A stretch of DNA of 64,000 nucleotides from Ursus arctos (lineage: Eukaryota; Chordata; Mammalia; Carnivora; Ursidae), in NCBI RefSeq assembly GCF_023065955.2, contig NW_026622974.1, forward strand, positions 37,356,718-37,420,717, in the 5' to 3' direction. The notes below the pieces were generated by a model that searched no databases, was not told the DNA's origin, and was given only the letters and a program-made list of their open reading frames with translations. This document shows positions 11,085 to 22,602 of the stretch, in pieces; position 1 is the stretch's first letter; each line of letters starts with the position of its first letter. The position numbers and the translations under genes were made by a program.

Positions 11085-11286
11085 TTTTTTTTCCTTTAAA
11101 GATTTTGTTACTTATTTGACACAGAGAGAGGGAGAGAGCAAGCACAAGCAGGGGGAGTGGCAGGCAGGGGAGAAGCAGCAGGCTTCCACTGAGAAAGGAG
11201 CCTGATGGGGGACTGGATCTTAGGACCCTGGGATCATTACCTGAGCCAAAGGCAGGCACTTAACTGACTGAGCCACCCAGGTGCCC
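11085..11286 (-). mobile_element. SINEC, reverse
   Basis: Poly(T) to GAGCCACCCAGGTGCCC. TSD TGTTCAGATGATT / TGTTCAGATAATT (11072 and 11288, one mismatch). Confidence 0.9.
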
Positions 11287-12382
11287 TTGTTCAGATAATT
11301 CTTAAACACTGTTTAGAATGGCTGCAGGCAAATGATTGCCTAGAAACAGAATGGGAAATTTTATAATAACTGAATCCCATACCTTGTCAGTAAATTTTAT
11401 ATAATTGCTGTTAGCTGTCATTTTATGATAACTTCAGGGACATAAGTCCTAGAATCCTAAATTTTCAAAGTAAGGGTGTAAAGCAGGTGTTATATCAACA
11501 TTTTTACCCCTTAGCTTTATAATACAAAATCATGTGTTATGTATTTTAAACTCTGGTTTTAGAGAATTTAGTAATTCTCTAAATGACAAACAGCTAGATG
11601 GCAAACAGCTAGTACAGATTTCTTAAAGATATTTCGAAAGTATGAAATCATGGCTGTTGTATGTTGTTAAAGTTATTTCCCAGGACACTACTAAGTTTTG
11701 CCAGTTATCTTTTATTATACAACCAATATAGTGATTAACTATATTTTGTAAGTACTTCAGCTATTAAGTATCAAATATCATGAATGGTTGAGCAGTTTCT
11801 GGGGGTGGGGGTGGGAATTAAAGTAGAATTGGGAATTGGCTACAATGTATGGCTTCCTCCACTTGCATGTTTACTTTGCTGTCCTCATACTAGTACTTTT
11901 CTGTGATGTTCTCAACAGTCTGTTTCATGTATATGGAGGAACCTGAAATACATGTACTATTGCAGGGCAAGGCCATGGATCAGAGACTTTATCTCAGAAG
12001 TATTATTTAATGGCCTGTCATAGAAATAATTTTTCTACCTCATAGTTCATAGGTAATTAGAGCTTGTCAACTTTGTGAAATGATTATACAATGAGGGTAT
12101 TGAAAGGGAAGGAAACTTAGAGTTTATTTCTGGGAGATACTTGCATATAAGAATAGAAAATGAAAGATAACCTTTTAAGAAAGACACATTAGAAATCAAC
12201 TTACTTGGAAAGAGTTTGATTAAATTCAAAGATTCGCTAACCATGATATACATTATGAATAGATTGTATATATATTGCATGCTCTGAAGATAAAGATCTT
12301 CTGCATATACATATCATTCTGAGAATTAGGAGATCTTCTTAAGCAAATCTAAAATCTGTATCGAAAAACTAAAGAACAATAT
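11287..12382. other. AT-rich single-copy DNA, no feature seen
   Basis: No recognisable repeat, exon or RNA gene. A 77-codon minus frame at 12047-12280 has no distinguishing features. Confidence 0.4.
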
Positions 12383-12581
12383 GGGTGCCTGGGTGGCTCA
12401 GTTGGTTAAGTGTCTGTCTTCAGCTCAGGTCAAGCTCTCAGGGTCCTGAGATGAGCCCCATATCAGGCTCCCTTCTCAGTGGGGAGTCTGCTTCTCCCTC
12501 TCCCTCTGCCCCTCCTCTCTGCTAGTGTTCTCTTTCTCAAAGAAATAAATAAAATCTTTGGGGAAAAAGAAAAAGAAAAAG
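12383..12581 (+). mobile_element. SINEC, forward
   Basis: GGGTGCCTGGGTGGCTCAGT head, 'ctcagggtcctgagatgagcccc' B-box region, CT-rich segment and AATAAATAAAATCTT tail. Confidence 0.9.
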
Positions 12582-12983
12582 TACAGTAGTATAAGCTGTG
12601 ACTTTTTGGCAATTCAAGGAAGCCATGTGGAGACAAATCTGATGGAGATGTTTCTTAGAGTATTCAACACATTAAGGGCCAGTCTACTGATTTTTATTCA
12701 TTAGAACAAAGATGTAGGATAATGCCAGTGAAGGTCACACTGTATTTTTTAATGTGTCAAATTTTTGCCATGTTTCAAGGCCTGAAGTTGTTGGGGATTT
12801 AGCTAAGGCTACGTTGGCTCATTATACCTAGCGGAGAATGTTTCTAGGCACTTGTCAGCTATCAGTTGGGAGCCACGTTGGTGACGTACAGTGGGTTAGT
12901 TTCATTCCCTCTGACTCTTAGATTCTAGATGCTGAGAAGAAGAGAGGGTCAAGTTAGTTTTTGGTGACAGACTGAGGTGGGAA
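12582..12983. other. Single-copy DNA, no feature seen
   Basis: No recognisable repeat or exon. Confidence 0.35.
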
Positions 12984-13117
12984 GGGCGCCTGGGTGGCTC
13001 CGTCGGTTGGGCATCCAGCTCTTGATCTCAGCTCAGGTCTTGACCTCAGGGTCGTGAGTTTGTGAGTTTGAGCTCCACGCTAGGCATGGAGCCTACTTTA
13101 AAAAAAAAGAAGAAGAG
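12984..13117 (+). mobile_element. SINEC, forward, short variant
   Basis: GGGCGCCTGGGTGGCTCCGTCGG head. The element stops after 'ggcatggagcctactttaaaaaaa', lacking the CT-rich body. This is the shorter form of the family. Confidence 0.85.
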
Positions 13118-13479
13118 TGAGGTGCGAGAGAATTATCTCTGTTGTGCCAGTCTGTGGTCTTTTGACTACTTTCTTGCCCCTTGTCCCCAGTTGTAGGAAA
13201 AACAGAATGACTTCTCACAAACTGTTTATAAGATACAGTTTTTAAAATCAGCTTTCAGACTTTTCCACTATTTGACAGTTTTTCATTTTTCATCCTTTAA
13301 ATTTTTGCACTAGAACCTTAAGTATAGATGTATGTATTGTTTCGAAATATTTGCAATAACCTAAAATCTATTCCTCTGTTTTACATATCAAGTGATCTCT
13401 AAAATGGATTCTCAAGTATTTACAACTGCAGGTATCTTACATAGGTAAATGGAAATTGCCCTGGCATTCAGGGGATATG

Positions 13480-13990
13480 ATATGTGGTTAGTTTTATGTG
13501 TTAACTTGGCTGGACCATGGTGCCCAGATATTTCATCACACATTCTTTTGAAAATTTCTGTGAAAGTGTTTTTTGGATGAGATTAACATTTAAATCAGCG
13601 GACTTTTTTTTTTTTTTTAAAGATTTTATTTATTTATTTGACAGAGACAGCCAGTGAGAGAGGGAACACAAGCAGGGGGAGTGGGAGAGTAAGAAGCAGG
13701 CTCATAGTGGAGGAGCCTGATGTGGGGCTCGATCCCAGAATGCTGGGATCACGCCCTGAGCCAAAGGCAGACGCTTAACGACTGCGCCACCCAGGCGCCC
13801 CTAAATCAGCGGACTTTGAGTAAAGTAGATTACCTCCATAATGTGGATAAGTCTCATCCAACAAGTTGAAGGCCTTAATTGAACAAAAACTGACCTCTCC
13901 AGAGCAAGAATGAATTCTGCCAGCAGAACTGCCTTTGGGCTAGAACTGCAACTCTTCTGGGTCTTTAGCCTACTGGCTAACCCTGTAGAT
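13480..13990 (+). repeat. Ancient interspersed repeat (family not assigned), split by a SINE and then by an L1
   Basis: 'gttagttttatgtgttaacttggctgg', 'ggatgagattaacatttaaatc..cggactttgagtaaag', 'gataagtctcatccaa' follow a common ancient mammalian repeat. Its last part seems to resume at about 14521-14570 ('cctattggtcttgtttctctgaagaatcctaatgca') beyond the L1 fragment. Confidence 0.5.
13607..13801 (-). mobile_element. SINEC, reverse
   Basis: Full antisense copy with an exact 16-bp TSD TAAATCAGCGGACTTT (13591-13606 and 13802-13817). It is inserted in the older repeat at 13480-13990. Confidence 0.95.
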
Positions 13991-14023
13991 CTCTCTCTCT
14001 CTCTCTCTGTTTACGTTAATAAA

Positions 14024-14515
14024 TTTATTTTTATTTTTATTTTTTAATTTAAATTCAATTAGCTAACATATAGTACATCATTAATTTCAGATGTAGTGTT
14101 CATTGATTGGTCATTTGCACATAACACCCAGTGTTTATCACATCATGTGCCCTCCTTAATGCCCATCACCCAGTTACCCCATCTCCCCATCCACTTCCCC
14201 TCCAGCAACCCTCAGTTTGTTTCCCAGAGTCAATGTTCTCTCATGGTTTGTCTCCCACTCCGATTTCTTCCCATTCAGTTTTCCCTCCCTTCCCTTGTGA
14301 TCCCCTGCACTATTTCTCATATTCCACGTATAAGTAAAACCATATGGTAATTGTCTTTCTCTGATTGACTTATTTCACTTAGCATAATACCCTCCAGTTC
14401 CATCCACGTCAATGTAAATGGTAGGTATTCATCCTTTCTGATGGCTAATATTCCATTGTTGTATACATATATAAATTTATATAGATATCTATATTTAGAT
14501 ATTTAGATATATTTA
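14024..14515 (-). mobile_element. 5'-truncated L1, reverse (3' UTR)
   Basis: 'aaattcaattagctaacatatagtacatcatt', 'aacacccagtg', 'gacttatttcacttagcataat', 'gatggctaatattccattg' are the antisense 3' UTR and extreme ORF2 end of a carnivore L1. Preceded by a (CT)n run at 13991-14008. Confidence 0.85.
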
Positions 14516-14660
14516 TATCCTGGGATTCCTATTGGTCTTGTTTCTCTGAAGAATCCTAATGCATATGATTTATTTCTATTTGCTATTCTTTCTCATTGTT
14601 ACTGGGACATTTGTCTTTTGCCTTTTATTCTTAATTCTTTCAAACCTCTGCCATCTCTCT

Positions 14661-14869
14661 TCTTTTTTAAATATTTTATTTATTTATTTTAGAGAGAGAG
14701 CACACGTGAGTGGGGGGAGGGGCAGAAGGCGAGGGAGAGAGAGAATCTTAAGCAGACTCCACACTGAGCATGGAGCCTGCTGTGGGGCTCAATCTCATGA
14801 CCTCAAGATCAAGACCCAAGCCAAAATCAAGGGTTGGATGCCCAACCGATTGAGCCACCCAGGTGCCCC
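14661..14869 (-). mobile_element. SINEC, reverse
   Basis: 'ttaaatattttatttatttattttagagag' to GAGCCACCCAGGTGCCCC. It is an older, diverged copy. Confidence 0.9.
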
Positions 14870-16475
14870 AAAACTCTGCAGTCTCTTGTGCTGTATTCAT
14901 AGGGAACTCTAGCTTCTTTTATCTAAATGTCTGGGGTGGTTATGAATTTTAGTCCAAAATATTGCCATGCAAAGAATCTCACATTCCTTAATTTTTTTTA
15001 AGACTCAGATCTGCTTTAAGCCTCCACCTACAGCATGGCACTCACTTCTGAGATCTTCCCCATTCTGTTAGTTTACACAAGAATGTTAATTTTATCATCA
15101 CACTGGGAAGCAACTAGTTAATCCAAGGTGGTTGACAGTGTCATTGGGATTTCTCTGCTACTTGATGTAGTTTTTTGGAAGGTGGTCCTCTAGTTTAATT
15201 CAAGTATTTCTTTGAGATGAATCAGGTGCTTCTCACAGTGACCTTAGATTTTCTTGAAAAGGAGTTTATTGTCACTCTCAAATTTGTGGTGCTTGTTTAT
15301 TTTCTTCTGTAGGCATCTTGTTGGAATTCACATGCAGCCCTTCAGCCATATGGGGCTGACTCTCTTCCATGTTTAATCCTACTTCCAAACCTTGTCTCTT
15401 CCGTTTGTCTTAGAAAATCTCCTCCAGTCCTCTGGTTTACCTGATATTGTCTCACTCACTTAAAGCATTAGTCTCCACGTCTCCCTCTCAGGGAAGACTT
15501 AGATTTTTAGAGAAGTCAGAGTTGATATTGTTTCCTAGAAGCAAATTCCAAAGTTTTTATGGCTACTTGCCTAGAATAGAGAAGGGGAAAGTACTTTCAG
15601 CTGAGAGAGCAAATTAATGTATCAATGGATTACCCTGTCATGTGTCTATACAGTATTATGTTTCCTCATCAGTTCTGTTTTTGATTTTGTACAGATCCTT
15701 TTGTCATTATTTTCCATGATTTCTTCCTTAGAATCTTGATTCTTCCCTATTGAAGCACATATTTTTGGTTAAGTATGAAATTTGACAACTGTGACCATTT
15801 GTGGACATGATGCTTCAGATCTTATCTAGTCCTCATTTCAATTTGTGTTTTATACTTAGCATTTCTAATTCTTCAGCAAATATTTCCTTGTTAAATGGTC
15901 ACTTTCAATTTCTTCTTTGAGCTCTTCTTTCTGTGTGTGCAATACTTTTTCTAACTTTTATCTTTGATCTTTACCTTTGGTGATTTGTTTCAGTGATAAT
16001 GATTATGGGGATGTTTGAGAAATTGTTTCTGTGTCATTTACCATACAATCAATTTGATTCTGTTTAGTCCACGTTCCTGAGGTGAATCTGGAAGGAATTC
16101 CAGCTGCAAAGGGCTGTCCCAAGGGTGAGTCTCAGGGGGTTGGGTTGGCTGAGTTTTTCCTGGAGCAGTTGAAATCTTCTCAATTCAAGAGGGAATTGGA
16201 GCAGGGGGAGACCAGAAGTCAGTACTAGCTGAAGAAGATCAAGCATCAGGTCCAAGGAACAAGTTCTAAGCTACAAGCAGTAAATGATGTAAGGATTCAA
16301 GAACCAGACTGACCAGGATACTTTACTAGCTGGTTCCTGGGACACCTCTTTTTCTTGGTTCAGAAGATTTCTTCACCGCTTTTTCTTCCTTTACCTGTCT
16401 CCTAAATGTAGGCATTGCCCATGGTTTTGTCTTTGGTTCTCTTCTCATACTATTCATTCTTTCTGAGTGATTTAA
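14870..16475. other. Single-copy DNA, no gene seen
   Basis: 1.6 kb of mixed composition. Some phrases near 15840-16260 resemble the antisense 5' half of old L1s, but too loosely to call. A 63-codon minus frame at 16064-16255 shows nothing recognisable. Confidence 0.35.
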
Positions 16476-16591
16476 TTCATTGAGTATCTTCTATGTGCCA
16501 GGCACTGTTCTGGGAGCAGGGGTTGCAGCAGTGACCAGGTCAGACAAGTCCTTTCTCTTGAAGAGTTTTTGTTGTAATGGAAGACACAGTA
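16476..16591 (+). repeat. L2 fragment
   Basis: 'cattgagtatcttctatgtgccaggcactgttctgggagcaggggttgcagcagtgacc' followed by 'acaagtcctttctcttgaagag' is the classic L2 3' region. Confidence 0.7.
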
Positions 16592-16608
16592 AGAAAAAGT
16601 AAGCAAGG

Positions 16609-16800
16609 GGGGCGCCTGGGTAGCGCAGTCGTTAAGCGTCTGCCTTCGGCTCAGGGCGTGATCCCGGCATTATGGGATCGAGCCCCACATCGGGCTCCTC
16701 TGCTGGGAGCCTGCTTCTTCCTCTCCCACTCCCCTGCTGTGTTCCCTCTCTCGCTGGCTGTCTCTCTGTCACATAAATAAAATCTTAAAAAAAAAAAAAA
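16609..16800 (+). mobile_element. SINEC, forward, young arctoid-type copy
   Basis: Head GGCGCCTGGGTAGCGCAGTC, then 'ttcggctcagggcgtgatcccggc' and AATAAAATCTTAAAAAA tail. An exact 17-bp TSD AGAAAAAGTAAGCAAGG lies at 16592-16608 and 16801-16817. The exact TSD and the near-consensus body indicate a recent insertion. Confidence 0.97.
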
Positions 16801-17032
16801 AGAAAAAGTAAGCAAGGTAATTTCAGATGATAAGTACTAGAAAGAATATAAACAGGGTGATTCAATTTAATAGAGAATGGAGTCTACAGACCAGAGGGGC
16901 CCTTCACGCAAAATGTAGGGGAAATTGCTCTAAACAAAGGAAACGGCGTGAAGTCCCAAGACAGAGAGAAGAGTTAATGTAAAATAAAATTGGCATAATC
17001 AACAGAAAGAAAACCAAAGTGACTAGAATGCT

Positions 17033-17255
17033 GTTTTTTTTTTCTTTTTAAGATTTTATTTATTTATTTATTTATTTGAAAGAGAAAGCGAAAGAAAGAG
17101 AATGTGAGCCAGGGGAGTGACAGAAGGAGAGGGAGAAGTAGGCTCCCCATTGAGCAGGGAACCCAATGCGGGTCTCCATCCCAGGACCCTGGGATCATGA
17201 CTTAAGCTGAAGGCAGTCGTTTAACTGCTTAACTGACTGAGTCGCCCAGGCGCCC
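17033..17255 (-). mobile_element. SINEC, reverse
   Basis: Antisense copy with a TSD TGACTAGAATGCT (17020-17032 and 17256-17268). Confidence 0.95.
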
Positions 17256-17416
17256 TGACTAGAATGCTTTTTAAAGGCTGAGAATGGAAGGAGTTGAGAT
17301 TGGAAGGAAAGAATTTTAATTTTGTTGTGAGTGTGGTGGAAAGCTATTGGAGGGTTTTAGGCAGAAGAGCAACATATGATGATTTACATTTAAAAATTTA
17401 TTTTTTGCTTATTTTT

Positions 17417-17606
17417 GAGATTTAAATTTTTTTTTTTTAATTTATGTGACAGACAGCCAGCGAGAGAGGGAACACAAGCAGGGGAGTGGGAGAGGAAGAA
17501 GCAGGCTCATAGCGGAGGAGCCTGATGTGGGGCTCGATCCCATAACGCCGGGATCACGCCCTGAGCCGAAGGCAGACGCTTAACGACTGCGCTACCCAGG
17601 CGCCCC
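17417..17606 (-). mobile_element. SINEC, reverse
   Basis: Antisense copy ending GCGCTACCCAGGCGCCCC. An 18-bp TSD TATTTTTTGCTTATTTTT flanks it (about 17399-17416 and 17607-17624). Confidence 0.93.
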
Positions 17607-17624
17607 TATTTTTTGCTTATTTTT

Positions 17625-17930
17625 AATCTTTTTTATGCCTAAGATATTAGATACTGGAAACTGTATCAAACCAATGCATACATTAATGAATTATTGGAAG
17701 TTGAACATCCTTGTAACTCCCATCTAGGTCAAGATACCGTATTCTGCCAGCTACCCCAAATGCCTTATCTTAATCATAAACCCCTTTCTACCCACCTAAA
17801 AGTAATGACTATCATGAATTTTACAGTACTCAGTTCTTTGCTTTCATTATAATTTTATCAGCTATGTATGCAGCCCTAAACATCATTGTTTCGTTCTTTC
17901 TTTTAAGTCTCTCTTAATCTGTGAGTGCCT
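17625..17930 (-). repeat. Ancient L1-type 3' fragment (tentative)
   Basis: 'tgaacatccttgtaactcccatctaggtcaagatac', 'taaaagtaatgactatcatgaatttta' and 'tatgtatgcagccctaaacatcattgtt' follow an old mammalian LINE 3' region. Diverged. Confidence 0.4.
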
Positions 17931-18841
17931 CCTCCGTCTCTTTTTTCTTTCCCCTCCTATTTAATTTGTTGAGCAAGTCGAGTCATTTGACCTATATGGT
18001 TTCTTAGTCTTGATTTGTGGATTATATTCTCATAGTATATTTAATATATTATTCAGTCTTATGCAGATTTAAAAAGCACATAATGTCTGGTTGTCTCTCT
18101 TGATGCTAGCTGACATTGAAACTCAACACCTAAATCCATTAATGCTTTAGAAATTATCACATAATTTCTGAATCTCCTTTCCTCATCAAGAATAATCCCA
18201 GTTCTCAAGAATATTGGCATGTCATAATATCACATAATTGTTTGTTTTATTCCACATTGTAAACAGGATAGTCTCAGAAAAACAATGCCAGTACTACCAC
18301 TACTCATACGATTGCTGGAAACAATTAAATTATTTTTGTGTATGCTTTCTTCATTTCCTCACCTTAAAAAAAAGATGTATAGTACAGCTGCACTGTATCA
18401 ACATTGTAAACTCATATAACCATTGTATACTATATTCTCTCATAACCCTCATCTAATCTTAATTGTACAGCTAAATAAATATTTTCTATTCACCAGTAGT
18501 TCTTATGTCAATGTCTCTCTAGTCATTATGCTATCTGAAGCTCATTCCCTAGTAGATTTGATAGGAAAGTTTCACGTGAACAATGTGAGTTCTTGTGTAT
18601 TGATAATAGTTTACTGTGGCATTTAATTTTGAAAGACAGTTTGGTTGACTTTCAAATATAAAAATCATTGATATGTACTTTCTTTTCCTGAGTACCTTAT
18701 ATAAATTATGCCATTTTATTCTGTTGAAAAATCTACTGACAGTTTGAATTTCTCTCCCATTTAAGTGAGTTTGCCTTATGTCATTGCCCAAAAGAATTTT
18801 TTCTCTTTTTCTTTCAAGCCAGTGATTTTATTCAAGTATTT
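17931..18841. other. Single-copy AT-rich DNA, no feature seen
   Basis: Short opposing frames at 18238-18791 have no recognisable content and no splice context. Confidence 0.35.
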
Positions 18842-21172
18842 CTCCCCCCTCCCCAGCTTTATTGAGATATGATTGATATATAACATTGTATAAGTTTAAG
18901 GTATACAACGTGTTGATTTAATACACTTATGTACTGCAAAATGATTACCACCATACCTGTTAGTGAACACCTTCATCATATCACATAATTACTGTTTCTT
19001 TTTTTGTGGTGAGAACATTTAAGTTTAGTCTCTCAGCAACGTACAAGTATGTAATACAGTATTGTTAATTATAGTCACCATGCTGTGCATTAGATCCCCA
19101 GAACTTATTCATCCTGTAACTGGAAATTTGTACTCTTTGACCAACATCTCCCCATAGTCCCCACTCCTCAGATCCTGGTAATCACTATCCTAGTCTTTAT
19201 CTTATGAGTTCAGCTTTTTTAGATTCCACTTTTAAGTGCTATCATATAGTGTTTGTCTTTCTCTGACTTGTTTCACTTAGCTTAATGCCCTCAAGGTCCA
19301 TTCATGTTATCCCAAATGGCAGGATTTCCTTCTTTCTCATTGCTGAATAATGGTTTATATATATACTGTATCTTTATCCATTCATCTGTTGATGAACACT
19401 TATGTTGTTTCCATATGTTGTCTGTTGTGGATAATGCAGCAGTGAACGGGAAGTGCAGAATATCTCTTTGATATCCTCTTTTCATTTCCTTTGACTATAT
19501 AACAAGAAGTATGTTAGTATTGTGGGGTCATATGGAAGTTCTATTTCTAATTTTTTGAGACATCTCTATATTGTTTCCCCTAGTGGCTGTACTAATATAC
19601 GTCCCACCAACACTGCACAGTGGTTCCCTTTTCTCCACCTCCTTACCAACACGTGTTATATCTTGTCCTTTAATTATAGTCGTTCTAACAAATGGGAAGT
19701 AATATCTTATTGTGGTTTTGATTTGCATCTCCCTGATGGTTAGGGATGTTGAGCTGTTGGCCATGGGTATGTCTCTTTTGGAAAAATGTCTATTCAGATC
19801 CTCTGCCCATTTTTTCCATTTCTGTTGTTGGGTTGTTTAAGTTCTTTATATATTTTGGTCATTAACCCCTTATCAGATACATGATTTGCAAATATTTTCT
19901 CCCATTAAGCTGCCTTTTCATTTTGTTGGTGGTTTCCTTTGTTATACAAAAGGTTTTTAGTATGATGTAGTCCCACTTTATTTTTGCTTTTTTTGCCTTT
20001 GCTTTGGTTGTCAAATCCAAAAAGTCAATGTTAAGGAGCTTACCCACTATGTTTTCTTCTAGGAGTTTTAATGTCTTTAATCCAATTTGAGCTGATTTGT
20101 GTGTATGGCGTGAGATAATGGACCAGTTTCATTCTTTTGCATGTGTCTATCCAGTTTTCTCAACATCATTAATGAAGGGACTGTCTTTTCCTGTTGTATA
20201 TTCATGTATCCTTTGTTATAAATTAATTGACCATATATGTGTGGGGTTTTTTTGGGCTCTGTCTTCTATTCCATTTATCTCTGTGTCTGTTTTTATGCCA
20301 GTACTGTAGTGTTTCAATTATTGTAGCTTTGTAGTATAGTTTGAAATCAGGAAGCATGATACCTCCAGCTTTGTTCTTATTTTTCAAGATTTCTTTGGCT
20401 ATTCAGGGTCTTTTGGTTATGTACAAATTTTAGGATGGCTTTTCTATTTCTATTTTTGTGAATACTGCCATCAGAATTTTGCTAGGCATTGCATTGAATC
20501 TGCATAGTGTGGACATTTTAACATTAATTCTTCAAATCCATGAGCATAGAGTATCTTTCTATTTATTTCAGTGTATAGATCTTTTGCTTCCTTGGTTAAA
20601 TTTATTCCTAAGTATTTTATTATTTTTGATGGATGCAGTTGTAAATGGAGCTGTCGATTTCTCTTTCTGATATTTTGTTGTTAGGGTCTAGAAATGCAGC
20701 TGATTTTTGCGTATTTATTTTGTGTCCTGCAACTTTACTGAATTAGTTCTAACAGTTTTTTGCAGGGTCTTTAGGTTTTTTTATATATAATATCATATGC
20801 AAATAGAGACAATTTTACTTTTTTTTTTTAACTTTTTCTTTTCTACTTTGGATGACTTTTATTTATTGTTCTGACTAATTGCTGTGGCTAAGACTTCCAG
20901 TACTATGTTAAATAGAAGTGGCAAGAGTGAGCGTCTCTGTCTAGTTCCTGATCCTAGAGGAAAAGCTTTTAGCTTTTCACCAGTGAGTATGATGTTGTCA
21001 CAGATGGCCTTTATTATGTTGAGGTGTATTCCCTCTAGACCTAGTTTGTTGAGATTTTTTTCTCCTTGTTTTTTTTTTAAATTATGAATGCATGTTTAAT
21101 TTTGCCAAAAGTTTTTCTGCATTTATTTAGATAATCATATGATTTATAATCTTCATTTTGTTAATGTGTATC
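18842..21172 (-). mobile_element. Old L1, reverse, 5'-truncated (3' UTR plus ORF2 C-terminal half)
   Basis: Starts at 'ctccccagctttattgagatatgattg' (antisense 3' end), then runs through ORF2 antisense landmarks: 'ttcacttagcttaatgccctc', 'gttaggatgttgagctg'-like text, 'ttcattttgttggtggtttcctttg', and 'ccagtactatgttaaatag' (20898). All frames are short and interrupted, so ORF2 is dead. Confidence 0.85.
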
Positions 21173-21282
21173 TTTTTTCCCCAATGTTCATTTATTTTGT
21201 TTCTTAAATTCCACATGTGAATGAAATCATATGGTATTTTTCCTTCTCTAACTGACTTATTTCACTTAGCATAATGGTCTTT

Positions 21283-21367
21283 TTTTATTTAAATTCAATT
21301 AGCCAACATATAGTATATCATTTGTTTTTGATATAATGTTCAGTGATTCATTAGTTGCATATAACAC
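21283..21367 (-). mobile_element. 85-bp very short L1 insertion inside another L1
   Basis: T run, 'aaattcaattagccaacatatagtatatc' and on to 'gttgcatataacac'. Exact 15-bp TSD AGCATAATGGTCTTT at 21268-21282 and 21368-21382. Confidence 0.93.
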
Positions 21368-21445
21368 AGCATAATGGTCTTTAACTCCATCCACATCATG
21401 GCAAATGGCAAGATTTCATTCTTTTTGATGGCAGAGTAATATTTC

Positions 21446-21449
<4 letters not shown>

Positions 21450-21492
<43 letters not shown>
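21450..21492. repeat. (TG)n microsatellite
   Basis: About 21 uninterrupted TG units. Confidence 0.95.
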
Positions 21493-21494
<2 letters not shown>

Positions 21495-21530
21495 CCCACA
21501 TCTTCTTTATCCATTCATCAGTTTATGGCT

Positions 21531-21625
21531 ATTGTTGATAATGCTGCTATAAACATTGGGCTATTGTTGATAATTTGGCTATTGTTGATAATTTGGCTAT
21601 TGTTGATAATGCTGCTATAAACATC
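21531..21625. repeat. Triplicated 22-bp unit within L1
   Basis: GGCTATTGTTGATAAT occurs at about 21526, 21559, 21575 and 21596 with short spacers. This is a local expansion of the ORF2-derived 'gctattgttgataatgctgctataaacat' segment, seen as repeated AKLSTIAKLSTIA in the minus frame. Confidence 0.8.
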
Positions 21626-22194
21626 AGGGTGCATGTATCCCTTCGAGTCAGTATTTTTGTATCCTTTGGGCAAATACCTAGTAGTGCAATTGCTGGTTCA
21701 TAGGGTAGTTCTATTTTTAACTTTTTGAGGAACCTCCACACTGTTTTTCAGAGTAGCTACAGCAGTTTGCATTCCCACCAACCAACAGTGTAAGAATGTC
21801 CCCTTTTCTCCACATCCTTGCCATCATCTGTTGTTTCCAAGATATTTTTAATTTTATTAATTCTGACAGATGTGATATTTCATTGTAGTTTTGATTTGTA
21901 TTTCCCTGATGATGAGTAACGTTGACCATCTTTTCATGTATCTGTTAGCCATCTGTATGTCTTCTTTGGAAAAATGTCTATTCATGTCTTTTGCCCATTT
22001 CTTAACTGGATTATTCGTTTTTTGGGTGTTGAGTTTGATAAATTTTTTTATAGATTTTGGATACTAACCCTTTATCACATACGTCATCTGTAAATATTTT
22101 CTCTGATTCCAAAGATTGCCTTTTAGTTTTGTTGATTGTTTTCTTTGCTGTACGAAAGCTTTTTATCTTGATAAAGTCCCAATAGTTTATTTAT

Positions 22195-22602
22195 TCTTTA
22201 AAAAGATTTTATTTATGGGGCACCTGGGTGGCTCAGTCTGCCTTCAGCTCAGGTCATGATCCCAGGGTCCTGGGATCGAGCCCCACATCAGGCTCCCTGC
22301 TCAGCCGGGAGCCTGCTTCTCCCTCTCCCTCTGCCTGCCACTCCCCCAGCTTGTGCTCTAGATCTCTGTCAAATAAATGAATGAATAAATAAATAAATAA
22401 ATCTTTAAAAAATTTTATTTATTTATTTGACAGAGAGAGAGAGAGAGCACAAGGAGGGGGAGCTGCAAAGAGAGAGGAAGAAGCAGGCTCCCCGCTGAGC
22501 AGGGAGCCCGATGTGGGGCTCGATCCCAGGACCCTGGGATCATGACCTGAGCTGAAGGCAGACTCTTAACCAACTAAGCCACCCAGGTGCACACCCCCCC
22601 CC
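22195..22602 (-). mobile_element. SINEC, reverse, containing a nested forward SINE
   Basis: Outer antisense SINE starts at TTCTTTAAAAAGATTTTATTTAT (22195-22216) and resumes after the nested element at about 22409. It ends near GCCACCCAGGTGCACACC. The L1 sequence ATAGTTTAT lies on both sides (about 22182 and 22604), a likely TSD. Confidence 0.85.
22217..22408 (+). mobile_element. SINEC, forward, nested in the reverse SINE
   Basis: GGGGCACCTGGGTGGCTCAGTCTGCC head (with the usual 'cggttaagcgt' deleted), 'gatcccagggtcctgggatcgagcccc', and a tail of AATGAATGAATAAATAAATAAATAAATCTTT. With the following antisense body it makes a ~190-bp inverted pair. Confidence 0.92.

Noticed and set aside
16630..16710. 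tRNA-like heads of SINEs as tRNA genes
   Set aside because: They resemble tRNA-Lys with A- and B-box-like text but cannot fold as full tRNAs and are followed by SINE bodies and A-rich tails.
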